Assembly: GCA_016839845.1 (NCBI GenBank)
Contig: JAEOTL010000108.1
Coordinates: 1-8,609, forward strand
Direction: 5' to 3'
DNA from: Promethearchaeota archaeon
Lineage (GTDB): Archaea > Asgardarchaeota > Lokiarchaeia > Sigynarchaeales > SOKP01
Length of the DNA: 8,609 bases
Program-made: the position numbers and the translations under genes
The notes under the pieces: model-generated
Databases searched by the model: none
What the model was told of the DNA's origin: nothing
The model's input: the letters and a program-made list of their open reading frames with translations, nothing else
Shown here: piece after piece, positions 6,653 through 8,609 of the stretch
Position numbering within the stretch: position 1 is the first letter of the stretch
How the letters are laid out: the number at the start of each line of letters is the position of its first letter

Positions 6653-7411
6653 ATGGAAAATATGCTAGAAGAACCATTAGTATTTCTAATAATCCTCATA
6701 CTTGTGTTTTTATTACGAAGTGTATTGAAGGAACATATCTTAGGTCCCTTCTACCCGATTATTCTAAGATTATTCTTTATCGGTGTAATTGTTCACGAGC
6801 TTAGTCATTATATTATGAATTTAGCAGTGGGAATCAAACCCCGGGGGATAAATGTTAAATGGAGGGGTGGAAGGGGAGAAAGAAGCCCCAGAGGGAGTGT
6901 CTTAAGTAAGCCCTGTAGTTTTTTACAGACTTTTTTGATAGTTTTTGCCCCCTTATATATAGGAACGTGGCTAATTTTCCTCTGTTTAGAAGTAGTGTTC
7001 AGTTCATTGTTCCATCCACTGATTCGGATTGGCTTTGCATTCTTTGGGCTTTCCATTTTGTTTACTGCCAATCCTTCTTCACCTGATTTTCGCAACCTTC
7101 CATGGGCATTTAAGCAGGATATTTTGCATTCTCTTTATCAAATATTACTGGTTGCTCTTTCAGTGTTAATCCTATGGGGTTTTCTCGCAATATCAAGATT
7201 CTATTTTACTCTTGATTTTTACTATTATTTGGCTATTGCTGGAAACTACTTTGTTTTAAAATATAGTGTAGTCGGGATTCAAGTCTTCTATCAAAAAATA
7301 CGATCTCATCAATTCAAGAAAGTAGGACAACTACCATACAAACGATTTATCCGTAAACGGTATAAACCTCGCCGAATGGTAAATCTTCAAGAAGAATATT
7401 TAGGAGAGTGA
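6653..7411 (+). CDS. Polytopic membrane metalloprotease-like protein (HELSH, M50-like)
   Basis: About 252 residues with a hydrophobic profile of roughly five or six membrane helices. HELSH (nt 6794-6808) is the HExxH zinc-binding and catalytic motif and lies within or at the end of a membrane helix (FFIGVIVHELSHYIM). A later segment between helices reads TANPSSPDF (Asp near nt 7085). It is in the right place to supply the third zinc ligand, as the NxxPxxxxDG region does in M50 site-2-type proteases, although the sequence differs. Between them lies a basic, glycine-rich loop (KWRGGRGERSPRG). The C-terminal tail is strongly basic (KRFIRKRYKPRRM) and probably cytosolic. Start choice: ATG 6653 is given; ATG 6662 fits the TATA spacing for a leaderless message equally well or better, and the in-frame TTG at 6611 lies upstream of the TATA box. 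The next gene begins within a few bases of the stop. Intramembrane proteolysis is inferred from motif and topology; the substrate is unknown. Confidence 0.82.
   Translation: MENMLEEPLVFLIILILVFLLRSVLKEHILGPFYPIILRLFFIGVIVHELSHYIMNLAVGIKPRGINVKWRGGRGERSPRGSVLSKPCSFLQTFLIVFAPLYIGTWLIFLCLEVVFSSLFHPLIRIGFAFFGLSILFTANPSSPDFRNLPWAFKQDILHSLYQILLVALSVLILWGFLAISRFYFTLDFYYYLAIAGNYFVLKYSVVGIQVFYQKIRSHQFKKVGQLPYKRFIRKRYKPRRMVNLQEEYLGE
7402..7406 (+). promoter_or_regulatory. Shine-Dalgarno site deciding the start of the small membrane protein
   Basis: AGGAG lies 10 bases before the ATG at 7417 but only 1 base before the alternative GTG at 7408, favouring the ATG. It is the clearest ribosome-binding site in the window and is inside an operon, where leaderless initiation is not possible. 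Confidence 0.55.
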
Positions 7412-7416
7412 ATATT

Positions 7417-7758
7417 ATGGGAATGAAAAGTTTGTGTTATATTGTGGTCTTAATTGCCATTGTAATGTATTGGCAGACGAATCCGGTATTTACTGCCATT
7501 TTAATTGGAATATTCATAGCAATATTTCTTCTGGTTAGATCAAAAAAATCGGGCTCACCAAGAAAAGGACTAATGCGATTCTTTGGGGGGAATTCCCTTG
7601 AACATGAATCTAATTTAGATGATATTATTACTCTTATGATGATCCAGCAATTATCTAACCCAAATTCCTCTGACTCATCAAATCAAAATGATCACCATGA
7701 GGAGGACATGTATATTAATGAAGTACATGATGAAATTTTAGAATTATTGGATGAATAG
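7417..7758 (+). CDS. Small two-helix membrane protein with acidic tail, function unknown
   Basis: A 113-residue protein. Two adjacent hydrophobic helices (CYIVVLIAIVMYW and FTAILIGIFIAIFLLVR), separated only by QTNPV, form a hairpin with both termini on the same side, probably cytosolic because RSKKSGSPRK follows. The remaining half is polar, with a Ser/Asn-rich stretch (NPNSSDSSNQND) and a His/acidic end (HHEEDMY, then EILELLDE) likely to be disordered or a docking tail. It lies 5 bases after the metalloprotease stop and 3 bases before the ATPase start, so it is in the same operon. It could be an accessory subunit of the membrane zincin or a tether for the ATPase; both are inference. The GTG at 7408 would add three residues and overlap the previous gene as GTGA. 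No family is recognised. Confidence 0.8.
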   Translation: MGMKSLCYIVVLIAIVMYWQTNPVFTAILIGIFIAIFLLVRSKKSGSPRKGLMRFFGGNSLEHESNLDDIITLMMIQQLSNPNSSDSSNQNDHHEEDMYINEVHDEILELLDE

Positions 7759-7761
7759 TAT

Positions 7762-8472
7762 ATGGCCTACCAGGATCAAGCGCTTGCGGAGTTATTTAGA
7801 GTTTTTCTTACTGATACTTTAATTTCTATCTCTGGGGAAGCGGGAACTGGAAAAACTACGTTGGCACAATATTTGGTGGGAAACTTACTTGCAGGTAAAC
7901 TCCCTTTTTTTGGTTCATGTATATGGGTGCAAGCTAGTGAGAAGTTTCCTCATAAAAGACTTACTCAACTGTTTTATAATTTCCCTGAAAGATTAGAATA
8001 TCTGAAGCAACACATTTACTTAACGCCCCAGAGTTCATATATCAACTCATACGGAGTGTTTCTGGATACTTTGCACCACTTGTCAGAAAAGGATTCAATT
8101 CTTCCCCCTGATCTTCGATATATTGTGGTAGATAATATTTCTCATCACTTACGCTACGAAATTTCGCGAATACGTGATATAAAACAGATAATAAATCTCC
8201 AAGATAACTTTTATGAGAATCTTTTACTCCCCCTCATTATGTTTTGTCAAAGAAATAATACACATCTTATCCTCCTCCATGAAAATACCTTTGTACCTCA
8301 ATTAAATGTTTCAAAACCTTTTTTTTATAAGCTTTATGACCGGATTAGCCATGTTCATATTATATTGACGAGAACATATAAATCATCTATCCATAATCTC
8401 ACCATACATAATGAGAATTCTATGCAAGCATATAAATATATCATACAAGGAAACGGATTTGTACTCCTCTGA
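7762..8472 (+). CDS. RadB/RecA-like P-loop ATPase (Rad51-paralogue type)
   Basis: A single RecA-fold ATPase domain of 236 residues, about RadB size, without an N-terminal helix-hairpin-helix domain. Walker A is GEAGTGKTT at 25-33. The strand WVQASEKF at 55-62 places E60 where RecA/Rad51 proteins have the catalytic glutamate (compare Rad51 YIDTEG). Walker B is YIVVD at 120-124, followed by NISHHLRYE, resembling the Rad51/RadB VVDS...R-E segment. A later core strand reads THLILLHEN, where Rad51-like proteins usually have a V-x-x-NQ strand, so that polar motif is altered. The family acts in recombination or as regulatory ATPases; RadB itself assists RadA. KaiC-like ATPases are the alternative, but this protein is shorter and lacks a doubled domain. 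It starts 3 bases after the preceding stop, with GGATGA 7 bases upstream as a weak ribosome site, so translation is coupled. The fold is well supported; equivalence to RadB is moderate. Confidence 0.82.
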   Translation: MAYQDQALAELFRVFLTDTLISISGEAGTGKTTLAQYLVGNLLAGKLPFFGSCIWVQASEKFPHKRLTQLFYNFPERLEYLKQHIYLTPQSSYINSYGVFLDTLHHLSEKDSILPPDLRYIVVDNISHHLRYEISRIRDIKQIINLQDNFYENLLLPLIMFCQRNNTHLILLHENTFVPQLNVSKPFFYKLYDRISHVHIILTRTYKSSIHNLTIHNENSMQAYKYIIQGNGFVLL

Positions 8473-8479
8473 TCTCAAT

Positions 8480-8487
8480 TATTTTTC
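8480..8487 (+). terminator. Short T tract after the ATPase gene
   Basis: TATTTTTC begins 8 bases past the TGA of the ATPase gene and immediately precedes the TATA element of the next gene. It is a weak archaeal-type T-tract terminator. Confidence 0.3.
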
Positions 8488-8488
8488 A

Positions 8489-8496
8489 TTTAAATA
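8489..8496 (+). promoter_or_regulatory. TATA box for the Cys-x-x-Cys gene
   Basis: TTTAAATA, centred at 8492.5, predicts a start site at about 8518, exactly the A of the ATG of the last gene. This suggests that gene has its own leaderless promoter in the 45-base gap. Confidence 0.45.
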
Positions 8497-8517
8497 GAAT
8501 GGGGAAGAAGAGGAAGT

Positions 8518-8609
8518 ATGATTGTAGATTCTAAAAAACCACATCATTCTCTTTATTGCAGTATTTGTCATAAAAAAATTACAGAGAGAGCATCTATCTT
8601 TCAAGAAAG
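8518..8609 (+). CDS. N-terminus of a small zinc-finger-like protein, 3' end outside the window
   Basis: Thirty complete codons are visible and remain open at the right edge. The sequence YCSICHKKI puts Cys14 and Cys17 in a Cys-x-x-Cys knuckle with an adjacent His, typical of treble-clef or zinc-ribbon folds; the second metal pair would be beyond the edge. GAGGA (8510-8514) lies 3 bases from the ATG and could act as a ribosome site if the gene is read from the upstream operon, while the TATA box at 8489-8496 would make it leaderless. Function is not recognisable from this fragment. Confidence 0.65.
   Translation, partial: MIVDSKKPHHSLYCSICHKKITERASIFQE

Noticed and set aside
6808..7095. Minus-strand ORF of 95 codons
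   Set aside because: It is antisense to the membrane zincin between HELSH and NPSSPDF; the plus strand carries the motifs and the hydrophobic pattern.
8499..8534. Mini-ORF MGKKRKYDCRF overlapping the last gene
   Set aside because: Eleven codons in a different frame, starting before the predicted transcription start; most likely chance.
1..8609. CRISPR arrays, insertion sequences or integrase remnants
   Set aside because: No spaced direct repeats, terminal inverted repeats or transposase-like reading frames were seen.

Overview
The window looks archaeal and is AT-rich (roughly one third G+C by eye). Three things point to Archaea: a transcription factor B (TFB) paralogue, a Hef-type helicase, and start codons that repeatedly sit about 25 bases downstream of TATA-like boxes with little or no Shine-Dalgarno sequence. 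A full Hef-type helicase together with a large secreted, membrane-anchored protein built of prenyltransferase-like alpha/alpha-toroid repeats fits an Asgard archaeon best. A euryarchaeon is not excluded. The lineage is inferred; no 16S rRNA or other marker is present.

Layout. Bases 1-6254 carry four genes on the minus strand. In transcription order they are a divergent TFB (6254-5007), a 764-residue secreted toroid-repeat protein (4849-2555), a 198-residue putative winged-helix protein (2500-1904), and hef (from 1914, running off the left edge). The last two overlap by 8-11 bases and are almost certainly translationally coupled. Bases about 6255-6650 form a divergent intergenic region with a palindromic TATA element and T-rich tracts. 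From about 6653 four genes run on the plus strand: a polytopic membrane protein with HELSH (M50-like zincin), a small two-helix membrane protein, a RadB/RecA-like P-loop ATPase, and the start of a small Cys-x-x-Cys protein cut by the right edge. The first three are packed as one operon. The fourth appears to have its own TATA box.

How the genes may work together. Hef (replication-fork and branched-DNA processing) with its coupled winged-helix partner, and the RadB-like ATPase (recombination), point to DNA repair on both sides of the region. The TFB is divergent enough, with a C-terminal extension of about 80 residues, to be a specialised rather than housekeeping initiation factor. The membrane zincin, small membrane protein and ATPase are linked only by tight packing; a shared function is inference. 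No tRNA, rRNA, CRISPR array, insertion sequence or integrase was seen. Two small plus-strand ORFs (4942-5043 and 6301-6417) lie downstream of palindromic TATA boxes and are offered as low-confidence candidates.
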